DNA of 39,038 bases from assembly GCA_031267075.1 (NCBI GenBank), contig JAIRZU010000040.1, positions 1 through 39,038 of the forward strand, in the 5' to 3' direction. Source of the DNA: Holosporales bacterium (GTDB lineage Bacteria; Pseudomonadota; Alphaproteobacteria; RUG11792). A program made the position numbers and the translations under genes. Below the pieces are notes generated by a model. It made no database searches, had not been told where the DNA came from, and was given only the letters and a program-made list of their open reading frames with translations. This document shows positions 1 to 8,254 of this stretch, piece after piece (the first letter of the stretch is position 1; every line of letters begins with the position of its first letter).

Positions 1-37
1 ATTATTTTTACGCCCATGTTGAAAATAATCTCATCCG

Positions 38-53
38 TTAACTAAATTTTAAC
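38..53 (+). promoter_or_regulatory. CtrA-type box TTAA-CTAAATT-TTAAC upstream of secreted paralog 1, overlapping a possible -35
   Basis: Exact TTAA-N7-TTAAC; TTATAG -10-like sequence about 18 bp downstream at 73-78; the same arrangement occurs upstream of the paralog at 20553(-). Confidence 0.6.
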
Positions 54-107
54 CTTTCACATGTTAGCCTACTTATAGAAATTTTATCCTCTAAGGGGAG
101 GAAACAC

Positions 108-1066
108 ATGAAAAGCAAAATGATAGCTGGATTGGTGGTGGCACTGTGTGTTACAGGAATGACAGAGGTGTACGGAAGCCGCAGAGTTCTAGAGAGAGAG
201 AGAGTCCTGTAGTTGTAAGTAGGGGAGGGGTAGTTCCAGTTGGAGGTACTGGGATATACCGTGAGATAAATGTACTCAAACAAGAGGTAGCCGAACTCAG
301 GAAACTGCTAGGCCACCCAGTGATACAAGCAAGTGGAATTAGGGCAGATGCAGTGGAAGCCCAAGCCCCAACAGGCCTATTCCTGCTTACTCATCAGCAG
401 TGGTTATACATGGGAGCGATGCATGTGCTGGGCGAGATATGTGGAAGCTATCCGCATACGGGGTACACGCGGACAATAGTAGAAAGGGTGTTCCAACAAC
501 AGCTTGGTGAAGCTGATGGCAGCACCACACCGCGGCAGATCCGAGCCTGCTGGCACTGGGGAAACACAGCAGTCAATAGCACAATGGTTGGATGGCAGAG
601 TGCTTATACAGTAGAGAAGCACCCACCCCGCCAACCAACACTCGCCGTAGCGATCATGCTAGAGTACCAGGCAGAGGCTATAAGCCATGGAGATACAACA
701 GTACAATTCGATGAGATCCCATCCACTAAAGCATCGGACAACCCGCATACCGGCATGAGCACCCGCTACAATCTAGTAGCTGACGCACTCCTGGCAGGCA
801 TAACAGATGAGCTATACCTATGGACCAGGGGCGGACCTGCTCCATTACCCCCACTGATTCAGGACGAGGTCGAGGAACTCGGGACAACATACGGAATAGA
901 CACTACACAGCTCACCCAGGAATCTGTACTATACAAGAAAATTAAGCGCATATACCAAACCAGGCACGGCATACACAACACCATGAAACAAGCCGCCGAG
1001 TCATTTCTGAATAGTGCCTATATCACATACCAGCGGCTCCCACCACCACCCGAGATTCCAGCGTAG
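108..1066 (+). CDS. Secreted paralog 1, out of frame at a (AG)7 tract (signal peptide in frame from ATG 108, mature part in frame of ORF 146..1066)
   Basis: SD GGGGAGG; ATG108 gives MKSKMIAGLVVALCVTGMTEVYGSRRVLERERVL*; the other frame gives SSRERESPVVVSRGGVVPVGGT..., homologous to ORF 19475..20518. Confidence 0.75.
191..204 (+). repeat. (AG)7 dinucleotide tract at the frame junction of secreted paralog 1
   Basis: Directly read: ttct(AG)7tcctgtag. Loss of one AG would join the signal-peptide and mature frames. Confidence 0.9.
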
Positions 1067-1134
1067 ATAGGACTATATGGAAGATGGAATGCCACACCAT
1101 CTCCCCCCCTCCTACTGTGCGAAAGTGGGCTACC

Positions 1135-1512
1135 CTAAGCAGACAGATCCACTGCAATGAGTGTTTTGGGAGTGGTGTGTGTGAGCAAGATCTCGGGCCA
1201 TTCTATGAGGCAGATGGAATCTTCCATGGCCTCCAGTAGACCGAGTTCAGGAACCTCACTTGGGTCGGTTATTCGGTACAGATCAATATGCCAGACCGGC
1301 CCTTTCTTCGTATCATATGTATGTATGATATTGAAGGTTGGGCTGGTGATTTTCTGAGTCTTATCCAAAAGTATGGACTCTATGAAGAACCTCGCAAATG
1401 TCGTTTTCCCAGAGCCTAGATCACCAAGTAACGCAATTACCATTGGGGCATGAGCCGCTCGTGCATGAGCTCTAGCAATTGCACGCAACTCACTGAGTGG
1501 ATATCTAAACAT
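1135..1512 (-). CDS. tsaE: tRNA threonylcarbamoyladenosine biosynthesis ATPase TsaE
   Basis: GDLGSGKTTFARFFI Walker A, SPTFNIIHTY, HIDLYRI, IEWPE motifs. Confidence 0.9.
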   Translation of the reverse strand: MFRYPLSELRAIARAHARAAHAPMVIALLGDLGSGKTTFARFFIESILLDKTQKITSPTFNIIHTYDTKKGPVWHIDLYRITDPSEVPELGLLEAMEDSICLIEWPEILLTHTTPKTLIAVDLSA

Positions 1513-2384
1513 TAGAACCTACAAAGCCGCAATGCCATAACGATGTACGACACAAGCAGGAAGCTATCCAGTCTGTCACAAACTCCTCCGTGCCCTGGAA
1601 TAATGTTCCCGGAATCCTTCACCTTCAGGAACCTCTTGGCTTTCGACTCAAGAAGATCTCCCAGGATTGAAGCGACAGCCATCAAGCCTGAACACAGTAG
1701 TATGTTGGTGGAGATGTTCGAAGGGATGAAGATATACGCTGCTCCAAACCCAGTAGTAAATCCAGCTATGGTGCCAGACCAGGTCTTGCCCTTGCTAATC
1801 TTGGGAGCGAACTTTGGCCCACCAATCAGCTTCCCACAAAAGTAAGCAGAGATGTCGCATGCTCCTACTACCGCTATGCACCAAACGATATCATGGATGA
1901 AGTTGTTGTAAGAGGCTCTCGCTGTGTAAATCCAAAACAGCATCGGCAGCAGGACATACACCATCCCAGATATTAGCACAAGCATGGCATTCCTGCAACT
2001 ACATACTTCGCCGCTCGGCCCAGTAAGCCTCGCGCCGAAACCTCCACAATCAGTTTCTTGCTGCGTCGATCCGGTGCTCGAATGCTCATGTACGTCTGAG
2101 TACACTCCGCTTCTGTGCTCCGTGTCTCCTAGCAATAACTCTGATTCTGAAGGTTTTGAAAGAAGTTTAGTAGTGACTTTGAGTTTGGCGTAAAACCTGA
2201 CATTCATCGTGATCCACTCATGCAACATCATGACAGTGAAAAATATTATTAGGAGCTGTGAGAGGAACCACCCGGAGAGGAATGAGAATGCAACAACGAT
2301 GATGATGGCGGCGGCGCTGAGGGTCCTTTTAAGTAGCTCGCTTTTAAATAGCTTACTTGCCATAGGTTCTTTTCCTCCTTGCAA
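1512..2384 (-). CDS. cdsA: Phosphatidate cytidylyltransferase with an in-frame palindromic-element peptide insertion
   Basis: C-terminal signature SKGKTWSGTIAG...KDSGNIIPGHGGVCDRLDSFL; multiple TM segments. Likely start is the internal MASKLF. Confidence 0.88.
   Translation of the reverse strand: MQGGKEPMASKLFKSELLKRTLSAAAIIIVVAFSFLSGWFLSQLLIIFFTVMMLHEWITMNVRFYAKLKVTTKLLSKPSESELLLGDTEHRSGVYSDVHEHSSTGSTQQETDCGGFGARLTGPSGEVCSCRNAMLVLISGMVYVLLPMLFWIYTARASYNNFIHDIVWCIAVVGACDISAYFCGKLIGGPKFAPKISKGKTWSGTIAGFTTGFGAAYIFIPSNISTNILLCSGLMAVASILGDLLESKAKRFLKVKDSGNIIPGHGGVCDRLDSFLLVSYIVMALRLCRF
2037..2157. repeat. Palindromic element copy 1, inside cdsA
   Basis: Arms gaaacctccacaatcag / ctgattctgaaggtttt are imperfect inverted repeats; the core matches copies at 3361-3505 and 5755-5890. 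Confidence 0.85.
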
Positions 2385-3036
2385 ACTCCTGTATCGCCTT
2401 ATCTAACTCAGCTGCATCAAAATCTGGCCAGAGCACATCGGGGAAATATAGCTCACTGTACGTCGTCTGCCACGGTAGGAAGTTGCTAAGCCTGTGCTTA
2501 TTGCTGGTCCTGATGACGAGCTGCGGATCGGGAATCCCTCCTGTGTCGAGATGCGCTGAGATGCTCTCCTCTGTGAACTCAAGTCCACTTGCTGCTATCT
2601 TCTTGGCTGCACTCACAATCTCATCTCGTCCACCATAGCTTACCGCTAGCTGTACGAATATCGCGGAGTTATCCTTCGTCATCACCTCGTACGCCTCGAT
2701 GGTCTTTTGAAGCTCAGATGACAGCCTCTCTCTATCTCCGATAATCCTGACTCTTGCTCCGGCATCCAGGACTTTCCGGATGTCCTCACCGTTCTTAAGG
2801 AACTTGATCACGAGGTCCATGAAGTCTGATATCCACGGCTTTGGCCTCCCCCAATTCTCTGATGAGAACACGTAGAAGGTTAGGTACTCTATCCCGAAAT
2901 CCTTGGCTGCAACTACTATATTAGAGGCAGCCTTCATGCCGGCAGCATAGCCACTCATCGGCGGAACAGACCTGGCTAATGCCCACGTCGCATTCCCATC
3001 CATTATGAATCCTATATGATTCAAATCTCGTAGCAT
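2353..3036 (-). CDS. uppS: Undecaprenyl diphosphate synthase family protein (atypical active site)
   Basis: IGFIMDGNATWA, FYVFSSENWGRP, VIRTSNKHRLSNFLPWQTTYSELYFPDVLWPDF. Confidence 0.88.
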   Translation of the reverse strand: MLRDLNHIGFIMDGNATWALARSVPPMSGYAAGMKAASNIVVAAKDFGIEYLTFYVFSSENWGRPKPWISDFMDLVIKFLKNGEDIRKVLDAGARVRIIGDRERLSSELQKTIEAYEVMTKDNSAIFVQLAVSYGGRDEIVSAAKKIAASGLEFTEESISAHLDTGGIPDPQLVIRTSNKHRLSNFLPWQTTYSELYFPDVLWPDFDAAELDKAIQEFARRKRTYGK

Positions 3037-3155
3037 GCCCGCTTTTTAATCACCCACATCGTACGCGCTAACTATATCACCATTGCCCCCTACTCTCTAC
3101 CCAGTATCTCACTGGACCTCCATCATCAACCTCCAGAATCGGAATTTATGTATCG

Positions 3156-4700
3156 TTATGAAAGAGGTCTATTGATAAACGTGCTGATCCTAGCTACTGA
3201 TTCATGTGCTCCGAGCACCTCGATTATCTGGAAGACGCTTGGAGATACGAGCTTGCCGCATAGGGCCGCTCTCATAGCCTGTGCGATTTCCACAAGCTTT
3301 ACACCACGCTCAACGGCCAAGCTTTTGATAGCGTATGAGATTTGATCCTCCGTAGCACGCCCCCCCCTCCCCAACTCTCCATAATCAGTTTCTTGCTGCG
3401 TCGATCCTGTGCTCGAATGCTCATGTACCTCCTTGTACACTCCGCTTCTGCGCTCCGTGTCTCCTTCCATAAGTTCTGATTCTGTGGGCTGGGGAGGTGG
3501 GGGAGTATCCCCAAGAGCTGTTATAATCTCGGCAACAGAACGCAGCAGCTCCAAATGGGATTCAGTAGCGTATTTTGCACACTCCTCATCATACTGCGTC
3601 GGGGCCTCGACATAAATCATTGCTCCCTTCGCGAGATCAACTATGGTTTTGGCTCGCTCTTTCAGGCCGTCCATTCCACGTAGGATTCTTTGCTTCGCAT
3701 CAGTGTTGACAGATCTCTCTAAGAATGGGATCATGTAGTTGAGCAATGACTCATTCTCCCTCTGCTTGATATAATGGGCGTTGAGGTTCTGAAGCTTCTT
3801 CATATCGAACCTAGCCGGGGACTTTCCGACACTCTCAAGCGTGAACCACTTTATAGCGTCGGCTATCGAGATAATCTCGTCATCGCCATGGCTCCAACCA
3901 AGACGGAGTAGGTAGTTGGAAATTGTCTCTGGGAGGTATCCAAGCTCACGGTAATCGACGGCACTCGCGGCGCCATGTCGCTTCGATAGCTTCGCTCCAT
4001 CGGGCCCGTATATCAGAGGGATGTGCGCAAATCGTGGTACCGGCCACTTGCATGCCTCGTATATCTGTACCTGCTTGAATGTGTTAGTCAGGTGATCATC
4101 TCCCCTTATGATATGCGTCACTCCCATATCGTGATCATCCACTACGACGGATAGCATATATGTTGGAGTGCCATCAGACCTTAGCAGGACGAAGTCGTCG
4201 AGTTGAGAGTTATCTACGGTGACATTTCCCTGTACCAGATCCGCGACCGTGACTGCTCCTTCCCTCCTAGTTTTTAGTCGAATCACAAATGGCCTATCGA
4301 CTACAGCTGTCGAATCTACGTCCCTGCACGCCCCATCGTATTTATATGACTCCCCGGCGGCTAGGGCTTTCTCCTTCTTTGCTGCTAGTTCATCGGCGGA
4401 GCAGTAACAACGATAGGCCATTCCAGCTGAAACCAACGACTCAGCTACCTCCTTGTGGCGCTCTATCCGAGCTGACTGTATTACTGGCTCCTCATCCCAA
4501 TCTATCCCAAGCCATTCCAATATCTCGAAGATCAGTTGAGTGTTTTGAGAGGTGGAGCGGACCTTATCGGTATCCTCAATCCTCAGTAGAAACTTGCCAC
4601 CGCAATGCCTTGCGAACAGCCAATTAAACAGAGCCGTTCTGACTGATCCGATGTGAAGGACCCCAGTCGGACTCGGAGCAAACCTAACCCTTATCGACAT
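3156..4700 (-). CDS. gltX: Glutamyl-tRNA synthetase with an in-frame palindromic-element peptide insertion near the C-terminus
   Basis: [30 protein letters not shown] motif; start taken at MSIRV. Confidence 0.92.
   Translation of the reverse strand: MSIRVRFAPSPTGVLHIGSVRTALFNWLFARHCGGKFLLRIEDTDKVRSTSQNTQLIFEILEWLGIDWDEEPVIQSARIERHKEVAESLVSAGMAYRCYCSADELAAKKEKALAAGESYKYDGACRDVDSTAVVDRPFVIRLKTRREGAVTVADLVQGNVTVDNSQLDDFVLLRSDGTPTYMLSVVVDDHDMGVTHIIRGDDHLTNTFKQVQIYEACKWPVPRFAHIPLIYGPDGAKLSKRHGAASAVDYRELGYLPETISNYLLRLGWSHGDDEIISIADAIKWFTLESVGKSPARFDMKKLQNLNAHYIKQRENESLLNYMIPFLERSVNTDAKQRILRGMDGLKERAKTIVDLAKGAMIYVEAPTQYDEECAKYATESHLELLRSVAEIITALGDTPPPPQPTESELMEGDTERRSGVYKEVHEHSSTGSTQQETDYGELGRGGRATEDQISYAIKSLAVERGVKLVEIAQAMRAALCGKLVSPSVFQIIEVLGAHESVARISTFINRPLS
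3361..3505. repeat. Palindromic element copy 2, inside gltX
   Basis: Arms ccccccctccccaactctccataatcag / ctgattctgtgggctggggaggtgggggag; core encodes [33 protein letters not shown]. Confidence 0.85.
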
Positions 4701-5103
4701 CTTCCTCATCGACTATCGAGAGCCCCTCCCCAAGAGCAGCATCTATGTCCTGCAGTGCCGCCATATCATCATCGTCCAATGTTTCATCTTCATCCTCCTC
4801 TTCGGCTTCCGTCTCAGCCGTAGGCTCCACGCTACTAAGTAGCACTGCATCGTTCACATCATCGTCACTCGGCAGATCCGGATCTTCAGTGAATTTTTTC
4901 TTGGCCAGCATCTCGAGGCCTTCGAGAGAAATCGCCTCTTCAGCTATTTCTCTAAGCGCAATAATGGAGGCCTTATCGTTGTCCTTCTGCACAGATGGAC
5001 GCGCGCCACTAGCGATATCCTTCGCCCTCTGTGCCGCCATCAGGACAAGCTTAAATCTGTTATGCACCTTCTCGATGCAATCCTCAACGGTAACTCTAGC
5101 CAT
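4684..5103 (-). CDS. rpoZ: DNA-directed RNA polymerase omega subunit with acidic C-terminal extension
   Basis: [30 protein letters not shown]...[14 protein letters not shown]. Confidence 0.9.
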   Translation of the reverse strand: MARVTVEDCIEKVHNRFKLVLMAAQRAKDIASGARPSVQKDNDKASIIALREIAEEAISLEGLEMLAKKKFTEDPDLPSDDDVNDAVLLSSVEPTAETEAEEEDEDETLDDDDMAALQDIDAALGEGLSIVDEEDVDKG

Positions 5104-5269
5104 ACGGAACAATCATTGCGGCAGACGATACGTGAGTATAGCATCATCCAACCAGGATATCAACTGCAGACGTCCCAATGCCATATGCTAAGAATCTCGA
5201 AGCACTAGCCCTTCTGGATCAACTAAAAGTCGTCGACACAGTGAGGGCTATGTGCGGCATAGCTAGGCT

Positions 5270-5560
5270 TTAGTTATAATGCTTACCAAGCGCTTGCTCA
5301 AGGGCCTGCGAGAAGTAGTGGCCTGTTGCTATGATACACTCTTGTGTTGGCAGCCCCACATAAGCCATTACAGTCCTTAACGTAGCCAGAGCCATATGAT
5401 GCCCATCCTCTGGTGGCTTTGTTAAAAAAAATTACAGCGCTCCATATTACCATTGAGACTTTATCTTTAACGCCTGGGAATGTGTCTGATATATACTTTA
5501 GAATTTTTTGGGGATACGTTCTCTGAAATTCCTATAGCCTTCATCTGCTGAAACTCCCTT
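5270..5560 (-). pseudogene. Degraded unidentified coding remnant, frameshifted at a T8/A8 run
   Basis: Minus strand reads TYPQKILKYISDTFPGVKDKVSMVIWSAVIFF then, after a frame change at the homopolymer, LTKPPEDGHHMALATLRTVMAYVGLPTQECIIATGHYFSQALEQALGKHYN*. Confidence 0.5.
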
Positions 5561-5607
5561 TAAAGTAGGTCACTTCTTCCCCCCTTTTTCAAAGCCTTCA
5601 GAATCAG

Positions 5608-5735
5608 AACTTATCAGGATCCCCGCCCTCAACAACGTCCCCCACGAAATGCAAGAGATATCCATCCTCATAGAAAATATAAATCCTCCTATCCCTCTTA
5701 TCCACAGCATATTTCGTCTTATCAAGAACGCGTTA
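5608..5735 (-). pseudogene. Short coding remnant between a solo palindromic-element arm and a full element
   Basis: Minus strand reads VLDKTKYAVDKRDRRIYIFYEDGYLLHFVGDVVEGGDPDKF*, coding-like but with no start or upstream extension. Confidence 0.35.
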
Positions 5736-5754
5736 ACGTTTTTATTAGACCCCC

Positions 5755-5890
5755 GCTCATAACCTTCAGAATCAGAGTTATTGCTAGGAGAAGCGGAGTG
5801 TACAAAGGAGTACATGAGCATTCGAGCACAGGATCGACGCAGCAAGAAACTGATTATGAAGGTTATGAGCGGGGGTCTAAAAGCTTTTTA
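5755..5890. repeat. Palindromic element copy 3 (intergenic), with 31-bp terminal inverted repeats
   Basis: ttagacccccgctcataaccttcagaatcag (5755-5785) vs reverse complement of 5860-5890: one mismatch in 31. Confidence 0.9.
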
Positions 5891-5993
5891 TGATATGCTA
5901 AGGCTTCTCCGTTGCATAGGCGCGAGTTGTGAAGTGCTGATCCCCACAGAGGTGGGCGGGGGTTAGGGATGGTCCTAGGGTAACACAAAAAAG

Positions 5994-6008
5994 TTAAAAA
6001 ATCGTTAA
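5994..6008. promoter_or_regulatory. CtrA-type box TTAA-AAAATCG-TTAA
   Basis: Exact TTAA-N7-TTAA at the 3' end of the 6005..7063 gene; orientation and target unclear. Confidence 0.35.
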
Positions 6009-7063
6009 TTTTGGAAAATAAAGAGATAGGGCTCGTCAAACAGAATAACAGCCCGCGCACTTTGAACGACCTGGTCTGCTCCGCCCCGCTCCTGCTCGCG
6101 GTACCACTGTTTGGACGCGGCAATGATTTGACTGCAGAGCTCACGCGATTCATCATCGTCGCGGTGGGTTTCTGGTAGATCCTCGTCGTGTTTTCTCGGT
6201 GCTAGATGCTTGTGGTAGATGCTCCCGAGTGCTCCGGGGAGTGCGGCAACTGGAGCCGTGCTGTGCACGCCTACGAGGTAGCGCAGGTTTTGGGCAACTA
6301 TGTAGCTCATTAGCTCGAGTTCGCTGAGTTCCCGGCCTGGCGCGCGTTTCCGCGCATGCTTTATACTGCGCACGTCACTGCGTATCTTTTCGCTGAGCCG
6401 CTCGAACGTACTAAGCTCACGACCCTGCGCTGTGTAATCGTCTTGGGTAGCGGGTTTTTGCACCTGTTGTATGCGCTGGGCAGCATAGACTGCTATGCTG
6501 GGACATTCTACAAGGATCTGTTGGTACGCTCTGGTTAGGTCTCGGAGGATGTTCCACGCGTGTCCCCATGCCAAGTATCGGCTTGCATCGATCTGTAATG
6601 CATCGCCGCACCGAAACATCCCGATTCTTACGGGAATACCGTCGTGTATGCGGTCCAGTATTTTGTCAATATCTTCTACCATGTCGCCGTATAGACGCTC
6701 TTCGCCGTTGTTCACTACCAGCCTCCACTCGTCCACTAGTGGGCTCATTAGGCGCAGTTCATCGGCAATCCATCCGCGGTGCCTTGGGTGCCAGCGGAGG
6801 AGTTTTGCTAGATACTCTACTGGGTGTGCGCCGGTGTCCACACCCGGTGAGATATAGTGTCCGGTCGACCGTTCTATCATAGCTCTGGCGGCTTCTATCT
6901 CTGGCACGGTAGGAGTGATTTCTGGTTCTACGAGGTCTGGGATTTCCCACAGGGCCATCGAGATGATTGTTCGCCCTGCGTGTTTAGATGAGGCTGGCAT
7001 GGTAGCTTGTGCGGTCCCGATAACAGCTATTCCTGCCACCAGTGCTATTGCTTGTTTCCTCAT
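6005..7063 (-). CDS. Hypothetical secreted protein (tandem pair member A)
   Basis: Internal start gives signal peptide MRKQAIALVAGIAVIGTAQAT; long ORF. Confidence 0.75.
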   Translation of the reverse strand: MRKQAIALVAGIAVIGTAQATMPASSKHAGRTIISMALWEIPDLVEPEITPTVPEIEAARAMIERSTGHYISPGVDTGAHPVEYLAKLLRWHPRHRGWIADELRLMSPLVDEWRLVVNNGEERLYGDMVEDIDKILDRIHDGIPVRIGMFRCGDALQIDASRYLAWGHAWNILRDLTRAYQQILVECPSIAVYAAQRIQQVQKPATQDDYTAQGRELSTFERLSEKIRSDVRSIKHARKRAPGRELSELELMSYIVAQNLRYLVGVHSTAPVAALPGALGSIYHKHLAPRKHDEDLPETHRDDDESRELCSQIIAASKQWYREQERGGADQVVQSARAVILFDEPYLFIFQN

Positions 7064-7105
7064 TTTGTTTCCCTCTAGTGAAATGTTATGTTCATGTTGT
7101 GTATT

Positions 7106-7231
7106 GTACAGCAGCGCCGATGTGAAAGTCAACTCTTTACTTCCCTCAAGGGGTGAAGCCGATCGCTCTCAGATTCTTAGGAATTTCCTCAGGCTTATGT
7201 TTGGTGTATATTATACTGCTGAGTCAGTGGT
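7106..7231. repeat. Direct repeat A (upstream region of secreted gene A)
   Basis: 7139-7231 matches 8157-8249 at 91 of 93 positions by eye; homology extends to 7106. Confidence 0.9.
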
Positions 7232-7312
7232 ACTGCCAATCCTCCACGGCTATCCAGAGCCACCCAACACAGGCCAACACAGGTAAGTGCATAGGTGGCT
7301 GTGAGCTCCTGA

Positions 7313-8077
7313 CTACTCGTCGGCACCGGGGGTATCGGAGTCTGTTTCACTACCGTGTCCCCCCAGCTTTCGCTCGATGGCGGCCACTCTGTTCTTTAGC
7401 TCATTGAGAGCAACGAGGGTATCCATATGCATGTCGTGGGCTGTGGGGTATTCTTGCCTTCGTCTGTCTTCCAGCTCGTTGACGGCATCCTCGATCCTTA
7501 TTTTCAGCAGGTTAACTTCCTCCTTGAGGAACAGGTTCTCCGCACTCAGGTGACGTATGCACGCCTGTGGGTCACCCAGTCCTTCTCCTCCCGGCACGAG
7601 CCCCCCTCCTCCGTCAAGTCGCTCGCGGAGTGTCGCTATCTGCCGGTCCACCCTGCTTGCGGTTGGGCATTTGGGGAGGCGTGCACGCCGCCCGTCCCAC
7701 CACTGAAACACTTGGGACGGCTTCCACGTGTCGCTGAATCCCAGTGCGGTTTGTTGTTGCTCGAGTGCGATGAGTATGTCGTCCGGGAGCTGTTCAACGC
7801 TGCGTGCGTAGAGGTGGTATGGGCTCGCATCTCCAGTTAGTTCTTCCAAGGTTGCCACGAAGTGGGATTGTGTCTCTTGCACTCCTCCTAGTACTATCTC
7901 CTCTAGGTATGCACAGATTCGGGCGTATTGTCCCTGATAGTTTACGGGTGCTTGTGCGACGGGTTCTGTTTGGGCTGGTGGTGCGGTGTCATCCGGTGTT
8001 TGTTGTGTGGTAGTTGCCGATTGTGTGGCACCGGCCATTGTCATTGCCGCTACCAGTACCATTGCTTGCTTCTTCAT
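7313..8077 (-). CDS. Hypothetical secreted protein (tandem pair member B)
   Basis: Signal peptide MKKQAMVLVAAMTMAGATQSA, resembling that of gene A; SD ctaggagg. Confidence 0.75.
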   Translation of the reverse strand: MKKQAMVLVAAMTMAGATQSATTTQQTPDDTAPPAQTEPVAQAPVNYQGQYARICAYLEEIVLGGVQETQSHFVATLEELTGDASPYHLYARSVEQLPDDILIALEQQQTALGFSDTWKPSQVFQWWDGRRARLPKCPTASRVDRQIATLRERLDGGGGLVPGGEGLGDPQACIRHLSAENLFLKEEVNLLKIRIEDAVNELEDRRRQEYPTAHDMHMDTLVALNELKNRVAAIERKLGGHGSETDSDTPGADE

Positions 8078-8111
8078 TCGCTTCCTCCTAGCGAAACGTT
8101 GCTCTTACATG

Positions 8112-8249
8112 GTACAGCAGTGCCGATGTTAATGTCAACTCTTTTTACCACTCAGTACTTCCCTCAAGGGGTGAAGCCGATCGCTCTCAGATTCTTAGGA
8201 ATTTCCTCAGGCCTATGTTTGGTGTATATTATACTGCTGAGTCTGTGGT
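8112..8249. repeat. Direct repeat B, immediately upstream of ftsK
   Basis: Second copy of the 7106-7231 repeat; about 11 bp insertion (ttaccactcagt region) relative to A. Confidence 0.9.
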
Positions 8250-8254
8250 GCCGC

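Noticed and set aside
5570-5845. 91-aa minus ORF as a real gene
   Set aside because: It runs through palindromic-element arms and an out-of-frame remnant; composite of repeat and decayed sequence.
7928-8254. N-terminal extension of the ftsK ORF in the track
   Set aside because: Overlaps the antisense secreted gene and the direct repeat; FtsK-like sequence begins at MPVMKIDDRARRNN (8255).
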